From: Cupriavidus pampae
GTDB lineage: Bacteria > Pseudomonadota > Gammaproteobacteria > Burkholderiales > Burkholderiaceae
Direction: 5' to 3'
NCBI RefSeq assembly: GCF_914271485.1
Contig: NZ_CAJZAG010000020.1
Span: 1 to 64,000, forward strand
DNA length: 64,000 nucleotides
This document shows positions 35,025-44,564 of the stretch, in pieces. Position 1 is the stretch's first letter; every line of letters begins with the position of its first letter. The position numbers were made by a program, and so were the translations under genes. A model generated the notes under the pieces. The model worked only from the letters and a program-made list of their open reading frames with translations. It was not told where the DNA came from and searched no databases.

Positions 35025-36329
35025 CTAGCGCTCGGAGTGGCTGCTGTGGCGGAACAGACCGGGCACGAGGCGCAGCAGCGCTTCGCGGTCGTCGCCTTGC
35101 GTGTGATTGAGCGCGTGCGTCGGGCCGTGCAGGAACTTGCGCGTGAGCGCGCCGGACAACGCTTCGAGCACGGCATCGGGATCGTCACCGCGCGCGAGCA
35201 TGCGGCGTGCGCGCTCGAGTTCGGCCTGGCGCATCGACTCGCCCTGCACCTGCAGGTCGCGAATCACGGGCACCACGCTGCGTGTTTCCAGCCAGTGCAT
35301 GAAGTTCTGCACGCGCGTCTCGATGATCGCCTCGGCTTGCGCCACAGCGGCCTGACGCATCGCGTTGCCTTCACGCACGATCGCGCCGAGGTCATCGACG
35401 GTGTACAGGAACACGTCGTTGAGGCGGGCCACTTCCGGTTCCACGTCGCGCGGCACGGCCAGATCGACCATCATGATCGGGCGATGCTTGCGGCGCTTGA
35501 CCGCGCGCTCCACGGCACCCAGGCCGATGATCGGCAGCGAGCTTGCGGTGCAGGACACGACGATATCGAACTCGTGCAGGCGATCGCCCAATTCCGACAG
35601 CCGAATCGCTTCCGTGGTCAGACCCTGGCCGGCGAGTTGCTCGGCCAGTCGTTCGCCGCGCTCGACGGTTCGGTTGGCCACGACGATCTGGCGCGGCTGC
35701 TGCGCGGCAAAGTGCGTCGCGCACAATTCGATCATCTCGCCCGCGCCGATAAACAGCACGCGTTGCGTCGACACCGATTCAAAAATCCGCTGCGCGAGGC
35801 GCACGGCCGCGGCTGCCATCGACACCGAATGCGCGCCGATCTCGGTCTGGCCACGGACTTCCTTGGCCACCGCGAACGTGCGCTGGAATAGCTGATTCAG
35901 GTACGTACCGAGCGCACCGGCTTCTCCCGCCGTGCGCACCGCATCCTTGAGCTGGCCAAGGATCTGCGTCTCGCCGAGCACCATCGAGTCCAGCCCGCTG
36001 GCCACGCGGAACGCGTGACGTACGGCTTCCGACTGCGGCAGCGAATACAGGTGCGGGGCCAGATCGCTGGCCGGCACGCTATGGTGCTGGGCCAGCCAGT
36101 GCAGCGTGTGCTCGAAACCTTCGACGCCGGGCTTGAGGATATCCGTGGCGCAGTAGATCTCGGTGCGGTTGCAGGTGGAGAGGATGGCGGCTTCGGTGCC
36201 ACTGCGGCCTGCCAGGTGCGCGCGCAGCGCACCAAGAGCGGGTTTGATCTGCTCGAGCGGAAACGCCACCCGTTCGCGTAGCGAGACGGGCGCCGTGGTG
36301 TGATTGATTCCGATCGCGAGCAGTTGCAT
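35025..36329 (-). CDS. hemA: glutamyl-tRNA reductase
   Basis: A 434-residue enzyme that reduces glutamyl-tRNA to glutamate-1-semialdehyde, the first step of C5 haem synthesis. The catalytic Cys is in AILSTCNRTEIY, the N-terminal strand is QLLAIGINHTTAPVSLRERV, and the NADPH domain contains VLFIGAGEMIELCA. The start at MQLLAIG matches the family; the frame is open to 36419 with possible earlier starts. Confidence 0.96.
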   Translation of the reverse strand: MQLLAIGINHTTAPVSLRERVAFPLEQIKPALGALRAHLAGRSGTEAAILSTCNRTEIYCATDILKPGVEGFEHTLHWLAQHHSVPASDLAPHLYSLPQSEAVRHAFRVASGLDSMVLGETQILGQLKDAVRTAGEAGALGTYLNQLFQRTFAVAKEVRGQTEIGAHSVSMAAAAVRLAQRIFESVSTQRVLFIGAGEMIELCATHFAAQQPRQIVVANRTVERGERLAEQLAGQGLTTEAIRLSELGDRLHEFDIVVSCTASSLPIIGLGAVERAVKRRKHRPIMMVDLAVPRDVEPEVARLNDVFLYTVDDLGAIVREGNAMRQAAVAQAEAIIETRVQNFMHWLETRSVVPVIRDLQVQGESMRQAELERARRMLARGDDPDAVLEALSGALTRKFLHGPTHALNHTQGDDREALLRLVPGLFRHSSHSER

Positions 36330-36506
36330 TTGTGGGGGAATGTCGTGCTTGATCCGGGACGTAGCCGGAGCGGTGGTCATTATACCGCCCGGTGTCATTC
36401 TTGCAGGGCTGAGCTGCAATCCGCGATATATGCAGTATCGTATGGGCGCGACACCTGTTGTGGTGTTTTAGACACAAATCGAGACGAAACTGAGGCGGGA
36501 GAGGCG

Positions 36507-36749
36507 ATGTTGGGCTTGTTGGTGGTCGGTGCGCTGGTGGGGTTTGCGGCTCGGATCTTCCATCCGTCGGGGCGGGTCGTCAGCCTGCCGGCGGCGCCAG
36601 TGCTGGGGGCGGCCGGGGCGCTGCTCGCGTTCTACAGTGGCCGCGCCCTGCATCTGTTCACCGACGGCCAACTGATGGGCTGGAGCGCCGCAATCCTCGG
36701 GGCGGCGTTGCTGGTCGCGCTCTGGGGCCTGATCCGCCCGCGACGTTAA
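36507..36749 (+). CDS. small membrane protein, GlsB/YeaQ-like
   Basis: An 80-residue protein that is almost all hydrophobic, with three predicted helices (about 2-17, 27-43, 55-75) and a basic end (IRPRR). VGFAARIFHPSGR near the first helix is reminiscent of the GlsB/YeaQ/YmgE (transglycosylase-associated) family, though it is not a strong match. GGGAGAGG lies just before the ATG. Its 3' end overlaps the convergent acyltransferase gene by four bases. Confidence 0.65.
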   Translation: MLGLLVVGALVGFAARIFHPSGRVVSLPAAPVLGAAGALLAFYSGRALHLFTDGQLMGWSAAILGAALLVALWGLIRPRR

Positions 36750-38023
36750 GTGGCTTGCAGGCCTCTTTCCAGCGTGGCCTTGGCGGCCTCGAGCCAACCG
36801 GCGGCCGCTGGCGTGGCGGAGGTCAGCGCAAGGTGCATTTCGCCGTCGAGCGTGGCGACGCCGAGCATATGGTCACCCTTGTCGCCGGTCTGCACGAACG
36901 GTCCCCATAGCGCTGTCATGCGGTAGGTGCCGATGCGCGTACCAAAGCGCAGCGGGCCGAGATTCGACACGATGAAATCGCGTGCCTGCCCGATGCGGCG
37001 CGCCTTGGCCACACCCGTGGCGTCGAGTCCGTCGTTGAGCTGGCCGCGCAGGTCGCGCGTCTCGAAGCGCACGGCGGCGCGCGTACCGGCGACGTCGGTC
37101 TCTCGCAGGACCCGGCGCGCCATCTCCCAGAAGCTCAGTGTTTCGCCGGCCTCGATCAGCGCGCGGCCGACGGTCACGTACACGCCGCAATCTTCTTCCA
37201 TGCCCAGTTGGCGCCGCAGATCGATCGGCGTGACCAGCTTGATTGCCGCGCCTTGCCAGTCCTGCAGATACTGACGTCCGCTCAGCAGCATCGCGGCGGA
37301 CAACGCGCCGTGCACCGTGGTGTTGGCCGCGCGGGCGCGGATACGCAGCGCGCCGGTCAACGTGCGCGACAGCCGCAGGCGGTGTACGACCGGGGCGCCG
37401 GCATCGGGCGAAGGTGATGCCGCCAGCGAGACCGCGTGTGAGGGCGCACGGGCGGCGGCGACATTGACGATCTGGTTGAGCGAGGGCGGCATCGGCAGCG
37501 GCTCCAGCGTTTCACCCGCCAGGGCATGCAGCACGTCGCGGATGCATCCGGCGAGTCCGATGCCGTCGCAGATCGCATGACTGGCAGCCACGATCAGCAG
37601 CGAACGATTGCTGGCCCCTTCGTCCCCGCCATCGCTGGCGACGATGGCGCGCATCAGCGGCGCGTGGTTGGGATCGATCGGTTCCGCAAGTTCACGTGTC
37701 AGTTCGCGATCGAGCCAGTCTGGGTCGATGCCATCGTGAGTCCAGCGCGCCGCGTTCGTGAAGTGCACGGGAATCGGCCGATCTTCGCTCGCTTCGAAGT
37801 ACGGAAAGCCGTTCGGCGTGGCCGGAATGCCTACCCGCAGCAGCGGATGACGGCGCCGCAGCGCGTCGAACGCCGCGCGCCACGCCTGTGGCGGGGCGGT
37901 GCCGTCGATCTCTACGGCGTAGATGATGTGGTTGCTCGTCCCGTGGCCGAGCAGCCAGAAACAGTGTTCGAGGGATCCAAGTGGTCGAAGCATGGCCGGC
38001 ACATCCATCGTGACAGATGGCAT
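36746..38023 (-). CDS. condensation-domain/acyltransferase-like protein
   Basis: About 425 residues with the catalytic HxxxDG of the condensation/PapA/WS-DGAT superfamily: AASHAICDGIGLAG. RRHPLLRVGI near the N-terminus and the later SNLGPLRFGTRIGTYR, in place of the usual DFGWG-type site, fit alcohol- or lipid-acyltransferase members. It stands alone, with no NRPS modules nearby, so O- or N-acylation of a small alcohol, amine or lipid is likely. The frame opens at 38155; starts at 38050 and 38023 are both possible, neither with a good ribosome site. Confidence 0.7.
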   Translation of the reverse strand: MPSVTMDVPAMLRPLGSLEHCFWLLGHGTSNHIIYAVEIDGTAPPQAWRAAFDALRRRHPLLRVGIPATPNGFPYFEASEDRPIPVHFTNAARWTHDGIDPDWLDRELTRELAEPIDPNHAPLMRAIVASDGGDEGASNRSLLIVAASHAICDGIGLAGCIRDVLHALAGETLEPLPMPPSLNQIVNVAAARAPSHAVSLAASPSPDAGAPVVHRLRLSRTLTGALRIRARAANTTVHGALSAAMLLSGRQYLQDWQGAAIKLVTPIDLRRQLGMEEDCGVYVTVGRALIEAGETLSFWEMARRVLRETDVAGTRAAVRFETRDLRGQLNDGLDATGVAKARRIGQARDFIVSNLGPLRFGTRIGTYRMTALWGPFVQTGDKGDHMLGVATLDGEMHLALTSATPAAAGWLEAAKATLERGLQAT

Positions 38024-38193
38024 CGTGATTGATGACGGCCAGCGTGCCATCGCGTCCGACTTCGACTGTTCACGAAGACATGGTCTTGTTCCAAATACCG
38101 AAGGCGATACAAAGCGATACATCTGTGTCGTCGTGGACCGGCAACACATTCTCACTGCGCCTTAAGAAAGGCGCGTGTGTTTCGTTTTTGCCG

Positions 38194-38973
38194 TTATGGC
38201 TTCGCGAGTTGCCGCGCGCGCAAAAACCGTTCGAGTACGCCTGCGGAGTAATGACTGGCCACGTCCTTGAGGAACGATGCGAAGTCGATATGCGCGCTGT
38301 CGTCCGCGCGATCCGAAATCGTGCGCATGACTGCGTACGGCACGCCGAACTCGTGGCAGACCTGCGCGAGCGCTGCGCCTTCCATCTCCACGGCCTCCAG
38401 CGCGGGCAGTCGCGCGCGTAGTTCGCCCACCGCGGCCGGGGCATTGATGAACTGGTCGCCGCTGGCGATCATGCCAACGTGCAGACGCGGCTCGCTGACG
38501 CCGAAGCGCGCGCGCACTTCTGTTGGTACGGCGGTCGGTAGGTCGTCGCGCAGGAAGTCTTCCACCGCGCGGCAGAGTTGCGCGGTCAGTTCGGCATCGG
38601 CGGGGAATTCGGCGCGGTCCAGTAGCGGCACCTCGTGGCGCGCAAAGAACGGGCGGGCATCGAGGTCGTGCTGGATGGTGCGATCGGCCACGACCACATC
38701 GCCGACGCGGGTCTGCGGACCCACGCCGCCGGCGAGGCCGGTGAAGACGATCTCGTCCACCTTGAACTCGCGGATCAGCGTGACCGTTGTGGCGGCGGCC
38801 GCTACCTTGCCCATGCGCGCGAGGACGAGCACCACGGGGTGGCCGTGCAGATGGCCGACGTGATAGTCGCGCATGCCGATCGTATGCACGGTCGCGCGCG
38901 CGTCTTCGTGGCGCATGGCGGCGATCAGGTCGTCAACTTCGTCGTGGATGGCGGCAAGAATTCCAAGGGTCAT
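38194..38973 (-). CDS. mtnN: 5'-methylthioadenosine/S-adenosylhomocysteine nucleosidase
   Basis: A 259-residue purine-nucleoside-phosphorylase-fold enzyme that cleaves MTA and SAH to adenine and the thioribose. It begins LGILAAIHDEVDDL (Glu for catalysis), has VFTGLAGGVGPQTRVGDVVV, VEMEGAALAQVC (ribose-binding Met-Glu) and VMRTISDRAD (catalytic Asp). It is a little longer than E. coli MtnN (232). It recycles by-products of SAM, polyamine and quorum-signal chemistry. Confidence 0.92.
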   Translation of the reverse strand: MTLGILAAIHDEVDDLIAAMRHEDARATVHTIGMRDYHVGHLHGHPVVLVLARMGKVAAAATTVTLIREFKVDEIVFTGLAGGVGPQTRVGDVVVADRTIQHDLDARPFFARHEVPLLDRAEFPADAELTAQLCRAVEDFLRDDLPTAVPTEVRARFGVSEPRLHVGMIASGDQFINAPAAVGELRARLPALEAVEMEGAALAQVCHEFGVPYAVMRTISDRADDSAHIDFASFLKDVASHYSAGVLERFLRARQLAKP

Positions 38974-39102
38974 GGTGGTGTTCGTAGCGGGGGATCAACT
39001 GCCGCGAGCATACCCGCGCGGCGGCATCTGGCCCAACGATTTTGACCTATCCGCACGGCCTGCTACATTGCGATCCATACCGATACACGGGGGGATCGCA
39101 GG

Positions 39103-40194
39103 TTGGAAACGATTTCACATCGCACCTTTGCTCGACGAACCTTTGCCCAACGCAGCTTCGCTACCGGTCGCGTCATTCGGCAGGCATTGGCCGACTGGCG
39201 CGCGCAGGGGCGTCTGGCATCGCAGGAGGTTGAGGCGGTCTGGCAGGCCTCGCTGCCCACGCGTGCGGACTGGCATGACTGGCTCGACCGTGCCTTGCTG
39301 ATCCTCGGGGCCGCGCTGATCTGCGCGGGCGTCATTGTCTTCTTTGCGTTCAACTGGGCCGCGCTGCACAAGTTTGCGCGGTTCGGCCTGCTGGCTGGCG
39401 CGCTGACCCTGCTGGCGGCGTTTGCGATGTGGCGGCCGACTGGCGATCTGTCTGGTCGCGCGGCGCTGGCTGGCGCGCAGGTGCTGTCCGGCGTGCTGAT
39501 GGCGGTGATCGGCCAGACCTACCAGACCGGTGCCGATGCCTGGCAATTGTTCGCGTGGTGGGCGGTGCTGGCGGTGCCCTGGGCGCTGGCCGCGCGCGCC
39601 GCGCCGCATTGGTGGATCGTGCTGGTGGTGGGCAACGTGGCGTTGCTGCGCTATTTCAGCGTGAATCTTGGCGTGGGTGGCATGTTCGAACTGCTGTTCT
39701 CGGCGGATCGCGCGGGTGGCACGATGCGAATCCTGCTGGCTGCGACGGTGGTGCAACTGGCGCTCTGGTATCTGCTGGCCGCGAGTGCGGCTAGCTTAGG
39801 CTTTCGCGGTATGACGGGTCCCCGGTTGCTCGGCTTGCTGATCTGCGGTTATGCGGGATGGATCGGCTTGCTCGCGTTGATCGGCACACGGCTCGACGAA
39901 CTCGAACCGCTGATGAACCTGCTGCTCGCCGGCGTCGCGCTGGCGGCATTGATCGCATGGTTCCGCTGGCGCGACTTCGACATCGTGGTCCTGAGCTTCG
40001 CGTGCCTGTCGGCAATCGGCGTGATCGTGACGGCGGTAGGCCGCTGGCTGATGGCGGTGACCAACGATATCGGTGGCTTCCTGCTGCTGACCGTGATCGT
40101 CGTGGGTTTGGCTGCGGCTGCTGGCAGCTGGCTCATGCGCGCGTGGCGCAGCCATGTCTCGGGTTCGGGTGAAGCGCTGGAGGGTGCCGTATGA
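39103..40194 (+). CDS. DUF2157 membrane protein
   Basis: A 363-residue protein. A cytosolic N-terminal helix region (LADWRAQGRLASQEVEAVW, then WHDWLDRALLILGAAL) is diagnostic of DUF2157, and about ten hydrophobic helices follow, ending with an Arg/Ser tail. The start codon is TTG with GGGGGAT about seven bases upstream. It overlaps the next gene by four bases. DUF2157, DUF4401 and GDYXXLXY proteins occur together widely with no established function. Confidence 0.88.
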   Translation: METISHRTFARRTFAQRSFATGRVIRQALADWRAQGRLASQEVEAVWQASLPTRADWHDWLDRALLILGAALICAGVIVFFAFNWAALHKFARFGLLAGALTLLAAFAMWRPTGDLSGRAALAGAQVLSGVLMAVIGQTYQTGADAWQLFAWWAVLAVPWALAARAAPHWWIVLVVGNVALLRYFSVNLGVGGMFELLFSADRAGGTMRILLAATVVQLALWYLLAASAASLGFRGMTGPRLLGLLICGYAGWIGLLALIGTRLDELEPLMNLLLAGVALAALIAWFRWRDFDIVVLSFACLSAIGVIVTAVGRWLMAVTNDIGGFLLLTVIVVGLAAAAGSWLMRAWRSHVSGSGEALEGAV

Positions 40195-41348
40195 ACGCCG
40201 ACCACATTGAACGCACCGAACGCGAACTCTGGGCCGAGCTCGCGGCACGCGACGCGGTGCAGGGCGAGTACGCGCCGACCATCCGCACGCCTTGGCCGAT
40301 CCGACTGCTGATGGGTGCCGCGGGCTGGCTCGGCGCGATCTTCTGCCAGTTGTTCGTCTACGGCTTCGTGTTCGCGTTCACGCGCAGCAATGGCGCGGCG
40401 ATGTTCGTCGTCGGTCTCGTCATGGTCGCGCTGGCAGCCGCGTTCTATCGTTCGTCGCGCGCCCGCACGGGCATCGCCGCCGGGCAATTCGCGCTCGCGC
40501 TGAGCCTGAGCGGGCAGGGCATGATGTTCGCGGGCCTGAGCCTGGTCATGGGCAGCGGCATCGCCATCCGCGACAGTGGCTTCTGGCTGATTCTCGCCGC
40601 CATGCAGGCGGTGCTCTATTGGGTCGTGCCCAATCGGCTGCACCGCTTCCTCGCCGCGCTCGGCACATGGAGCGCGCTGACGGTGGCGCTGTCGCTGCTG
40701 CTCGGCCATCTGATCGGCCAGCGCTGGATGATGTTGCCGGTGTCGGTGGGCGTACCCGCCGCTGCGGCACTGGCGGTCGTGGCGGTGTTCGTCGGCAAGG
40801 AGTCGCGACTAGCCGCCGCCGCACGACACGGTATGTGGGTGCCTGCAGTCGATGCCTCACTGCTGTTCGGCCTGGGCGCCGCGTTGTTCGTGACGGGAGC
40901 GGCCCATCCCGCCGCGCTGCTGTTCGGCACCGGCGCGCCGTGGCCGGTGCCGGGCGCATGGGCGTGCGGCGCACTGCTGGGCCTCGTGCTGGTCGCGTTC
41001 GCAGCTACCGAATGCCAACGGTTGACGGTCTCTGCGCGCATGCAAGCCGGTGTGCTCGGCGTGATCACCGTGTTCAGCATCCTGATGATCTTCGCCCCGG
41101 CCGTAACCTCCGGCGTCCTCGGCCTCGCGCTGGCCCTGCGACGCGGCGCGCTGCCGTGGCTCGGCCTGTCGATCGCAACGATCTTGATGGGCTTCATCTG
41201 GTACTACAGCACGCTGCAATGGACACTGCTGGCCAAGTCGATCACGCTGGTCGCGGCCGGCGTGCTGCTGCTGATCGCACGGCAAGCACTGGCACGCAGC
41301 GTCGGCAGCGTCGGCAGCGTGAAAGGGGAAGGGAGGGCCACGCCATGA
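40191..41348 (+). CDS. DUF4401 membrane protein
   Basis: A 385-residue protein of about eleven transmembrane helices with a short charged N-terminus (ERTERELWAELAARDAV). It is the usual middle partner of the DUF2157/GDYXXLXY triplet. It overlaps both neighbours by four bases, so all three are translated in step. No catalytic motif was seen; the function is unknown. Confidence 0.87.
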   Translation: MNADHIERTERELWAELAARDAVQGEYAPTIRTPWPIRLLMGAAGWLGAIFCQLFVYGFVFAFTRSNGAAMFVVGLVMVALAAAFYRSSRARTGIAAGQFALALSLSGQGMMFAGLSLVMGSGIAIRDSGFWLILAAMQAVLYWVVPNRLHRFLAALGTWSALTVALSLLLGHLIGQRWMMLPVSVGVPAAAALAVVAVFVGKESRLAAAARHGMWVPAVDASLLFGLGAALFVTGAAHPAALLFGTGAPWPVPGAWACGALLGLVLVAFAATECQRLTVSARMQAGVLGVITVFSILMIFAPAVTSGVLGLALALRRGALPWLGLSIATILMGFIWYYSTLQWTLLAKSITLVAAGVLLLIARQALARSVGSVGSVKGEGRATP

Positions 41349-41863
41349 AGATCGCGCAAACGAAAATCTGGATCGCACTGGCGTGGCTGCTGACGCTGAC
41401 CATAGCGACAGTAGGCGTTGCCGCCAACGAACGCGTCATCCGCGATGGCGATTTGGTGTACCTGCGCCTGGCCCCGGTGGATCCGCGCTCTCTGATGCAG
41501 GGCGACTACATGGCCCTCAACTTCTCCGTCGCCATCGAAATCACCGCCGCGCAGGGCAACCGCAAACAAGCCAACCTCCAACGCGATGCCACCGTCGTCA
41601 TCCGCCGCGACACGAACCACATCGGCCAATTCGTCCGCCTGCACGACGGTACTCCGCTAGCCGAAGGCGAACACCTGCTGCGCGTACAAAACGTCCCCAC
41701 CCGCTGGGGCGGCAACGGCGTCCAGGTCTCCACGGACGCGTGGTTCTTCGAAGAAGGCCAGGCCAAACGCTACGAACGCGCCCAATACGGCGAATTCCGC
41801 GTAGACCCCAACGGGCACGCGTTGCTGGTGGGGATGAAGGGGGAAGGGTTGGGGGAGCTTTGA
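41345..41863 (+). CDS. GDYXXLXY-domain exported protein
   Basis: A 172-residue protein with one N-terminal signal anchor (IWIALAWLLTLTIATVG) and the name-giving block SLMQGDYMALNFSVAIEI, followed by a beta-rich periplasmic domain. FEEGQAKRYERAQYGEFRVD near the C-terminus is also typical. It is the last gene of the membrane triplet and is closed by a strong terminator. Confidence 0.88.
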   Translation: MKIAQTKIWIALAWLLTLTIATVGVAANERVIRDGDLVYLRLAPVDPRSLMQGDYMALNFSVAIEITAAQGNRKQANLQRDATVVIRRDTNHIGQFVRLHDGTPLAEGEHLLRVQNVPTRWGGNGVQVSTDAWFFEEGQAKRYERAQYGEFRVDPNGHALLVGMKGEGLGEL

Positions 41864-41871
41864 TTGAGACG

Positions 41872-41903
41872 AAAAAAAGCCCGGCGAGTAGCCGGGCTTT
41901 TTG
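41872..41903. terminator. bidirectional rho-independent terminator
   Basis: AAAAGCCCGGC (ending 41885), loop GAGTA, GCCGGGCTTTTT (41891-41902): a perfect GC-rich hairpin with A-tract and T-tract. It separates the GDYXXLXY gene from convergent ychF and serves both. Confidence 0.92.
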
Positions 41904-41921
41904 CATCTTGCTGCGCAGTCG

Positions 41922-43013
41922 TCAGACGTTGAACAGGAAGTTCATCACGTCGCCGTCGTGCACCACGTATTCCTTGCCTTCAGCGCGCATCTTGCCGTTT
42001 TCCTTCGCGCCTTGCTCGCCCTTGAACGCGATGTAGTCGTCGTAGGCGATCGTTTGCGCGCGGATGAAGCCGCGTTCGAAGTCGGTGTGGATCACGCCTG
42101 CCGCCTTCGGGGCGGTGTCGCCGACGTGGATGGTCCACGCGCGCACTTCCTTCACGCCTGCGGTGAAGTACGTCTGCAGGCCCAGCAGCTTGAAGCCTGC
42201 GCGGATCACGCGGTCGAGGCCCGGTTCTTCCATGCCGAGGTCGGCCAGGAATTCGGCCTTGTCGGCGTCGTCGAGGTCGGCGATCTCGGCTTCGATGGCG
42301 GCGCACACGGCCACCACCGGCGAGCCCGTGGTCTTGGCGTATTCGCGCACCGCGTCGAGGTGCGGGTTGTTCTCGAAGCCGTCTTCACGCACGTTGGCCA
42401 CGTACATCGTCGGCTTGGCGGTGATCAGGCAGAACGGGCGCAGCGCTTCCCATTCTTCCGGCGACAGGTCCAGCGTGCGCACGGCCTTGGCCTGATCGAG
42501 CACGGCCTGGGCCTTCTCGAGCACGGCCACCAGGCGAATCGCTTCCTTGTCGCCGGCGCGGGCCGGCTTGACGTAGCGGGCGTGCGCCTTCTCGACGGTC
42601 GCCAGATCGGCCAGCGCGAGTTCGGTGTTGATGACTTCGATGTCCGACAGCGGATCGACGCGGCCAGCCACGTGGATCACGTTTTCGTCCTCGAAGCAGC
42701 GCACCACGTGCGTGATCGCGTCCGTTTCACGGATATTGGCGAGGAACTGGTTGCCCAGGCCTTCGCCCTTGGAGGCACCAGCCACCAGGCCGGCGATATC
42801 GACGAACTCGACCGTCGCCGGCAGCACGCGCTCGGGCTTGACGATCTCGGCCAGCTTCGCGAGCCTCGCATCCGGCACTTCCACCACGCCCACATTGGGC
42901 TCGATGGTGCAGAACGGATAGTTTTCGGCGGCGATGCCGGCCTTGGTCAGGGCATTGAACAGCGTGGACTTGCCGACGTTGGGCAGGCCGACGATGCCGC
43001 ATTTGAGGCTCAT
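41922..43013 (-). CDS. ychF: redox-regulated ATPase YchF
   Basis: A 363-residue OBG-family P-loop protein with GLPNVGKSTLFNALT and the YchF/Ola1 G4 variant that favours ATP. FVDIAGLVAGASKGEGLGNQFL (switch II) and the C-terminal TGS-like domain ending VHDGDVMNFLFNV are family-typical. It binds ribosomes and dampens oxidative-stress defence. Confidence 0.97.
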   Translation of the reverse strand: MSLKCGIVGLPNVGKSTLFNALTKAGIAAENYPFCTIEPNVGVVEVPDARLAKLAEIVKPERVLPATVEFVDIAGLVAGASKGEGLGNQFLANIRETDAITHVVRCFEDENVIHVAGRVDPLSDIEVINTELALADLATVEKAHARYVKPARAGDKEAIRLVAVLEKAQAVLDQAKAVRTLDLSPEEWEALRPFCLITAKPTMYVANVREDGFENNPHLDAVREYAKTTGSPVVAVCAAIEAEIADLDDADKAEFLADLGMEEPGLDRVIRAGFKLLGLQTYFTAGVKEVRAWTIHVGDTAPKAAGVIHTDFERGFIRAQTIAYDDYIAFKGEQGAKENGKMRAEGKEYVVHDGDVMNFLFNV

Positions 43014-43201
43014 GGGTGTCAGGCGGTAAATAGCAAAGGCTGTATTCTAGCGGATGGCCGCCTTCCGGCCGTCAGTCCGGTCGCCCAACAGTGCGCGGGC
43101 CACGCGCAGGGCACGTCGCTATAATCCCCCTCATGATCAGTCCGGCCTTGCCGGTGTGCCGCGCGCACCTGTCCGCGCGTGTACCCGCTGGCCCTCACTC
43201 C

Positions 43202-44464
43202 ATGTCATCGACGTCCTCTTCTCGTTTCCAGATTGCCGTGGTCGGTGGCGGTATCGTCGGCAAGGCCTGCGCCTTGCTGCTCGCGCAACAGGGCATGCAG
43301 GTGGCGCTGATCGCGCCGCGGCCGGCCGGCGACACCGCGCGGACCAGCGAGGATGAATGGGACAGCCGCATCTACGCGTTCTCGTCCAGCTCCCAGGCGT
43401 TGCTCGAACGCCTGCGCGTGTGGGAAGCGCTGGACCCCGCCCGCATGCAGCCCGTACGCGACATGCGCGTGTTCGGCGATCAAAGCGCCTGCGAGTCCGA
43501 TCCCACGCCGCATGGCGACCTCCATTTCTCGTCATATGCCGCCGCCGTGCCGCAACTGGCCTGGATCATCGAGTCCAGCCACGTGGAACGGACGCTGGAC
43601 ACCGCGCTGCGTTTTCAGCATCAGGTGCAATGGTTCGACGACACCGGCGAGGGGTTCGAACGTGATTGCGATGGCGTGACGCTCACGCTGGCCAGCGGCG
43701 CGCGCGTGCGGGCCGCCTGTGTAGTCGGTGCTGACGGCGCGCGCTCATGGGTGCGCCAGCAAGCCCATATCTGTACGACCACGCGCCGCTATCGTCAGCT
43801 CGGCGTGGTCGCCAACTTCCGCTGCGAACTGCCGCATCAGGACACCGCCTGGCAGTGGTTCCTCGGCTGCCCGCAGAAGCTCATGGCCGACGAGGAAGCC
43901 GAAAACGGCGAGATCCTCGCGCTGCTGCCGCTGCCCGGCAACCGCGTGTCGATGGTCTGGTCCGCCGAGGAAGGCCACGCGCGAGAACTGGTCGGACTGT
44001 CGCCCGAGGCACTGGCCGCCACCGTCATGCAGGCGGCCTCAGGCGCTGTGGGCGCTCGCTTCGGCACGTTGCGCTGCATCACCCCGGCGCAAGGTTTCCC
44101 GCTGGTGCTGCAACGCGCGGAGCAGTTCGTGCAGCCGCACGTGGCGCTGGTCGGAGATGCCGCCCACGTCATTCACCCGCTGGCCGGCCAGGGCATGAAC
44201 CTCGGGTTACGTGACGTTACGGAACTTGGGCGCGTGATGGCCGACAAAGAAGCGTTTCGTGCCGAAGGCGATCTGCGCCTGCTGCGTCGATACGAGCGCG
44301 CCCGCGCGACGGACCTGCTTTCCCTCACCGCGGCGACGGACGGCCTGCATCGCCTGTTCTCGCTGCCCGGCAGCCCGGCACGCGTCATGCGCAATCTGGG
44401 CATCCGCGCGGTGGGCAGGCAGTCGACGCTCAAACAGTTTCTGATCGGTCGCGCATTGGGCTAG
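43202..44464 (+). CDS. UbiH/UbiF-family FAD-dependent hydroxylase
   Basis: A 420-residue aromatic hydroxylase of the ubiquinone-type monooxygenases. FAD motifs: IAVVGGGIVGKACALLLAQ (GxGxxG), VVGADGARSWVR (the DG motif) and LVGDAAHVIHPLAGQGMNLG (GD motif with UbiH/F-like LAGQGLNLG). The start at MSSTSSSRFQ is chosen because homologues begin shortly before the FAD strand; an open frame to 43091 has no support. Whether it hydroxylates C1, C5 or C6 cannot be read from sequence. It is followed by dsbC. Confidence 0.9.
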   Translation: MSSTSSSRFQIAVVGGGIVGKACALLLAQQGMQVALIAPRPAGDTARTSEDEWDSRIYAFSSSSQALLERLRVWEALDPARMQPVRDMRVFGDQSACESDPTPHGDLHFSSYAAAVPQLAWIIESSHVERTLDTALRFQHQVQWFDDTGEGFERDCDGVTLTLASGARVRAACVVGADGARSWVRQQAHICTTTRRYRQLGVVANFRCELPHQDTAWQWFLGCPQKLMADEEAENGEILALLPLPGNRVSMVWSAEEGHARELVGLSPEALAATVMQAASGAVGARFGTLRCITPAQGFPLVLQRAEQFVQPHVALVGDAAHVIHPLAGQGMNLGLRDVTELGRVMADKEAFRAEGDLRLLRRYERARATDLLSLTAATDGLHRLFSLPGSPARVMRNLGIRAVGRQSTLKQFLIGRALG

Positions 44465-44564
44465 GGCGCCCCGCAAGGGCGCCTCAAAACACGCGAACGG
44501 CAAACGGATATCCCATCAATATCAATCGGACGGGCCAGCAGGCCCGCCGACCTCTGGAGTCACC

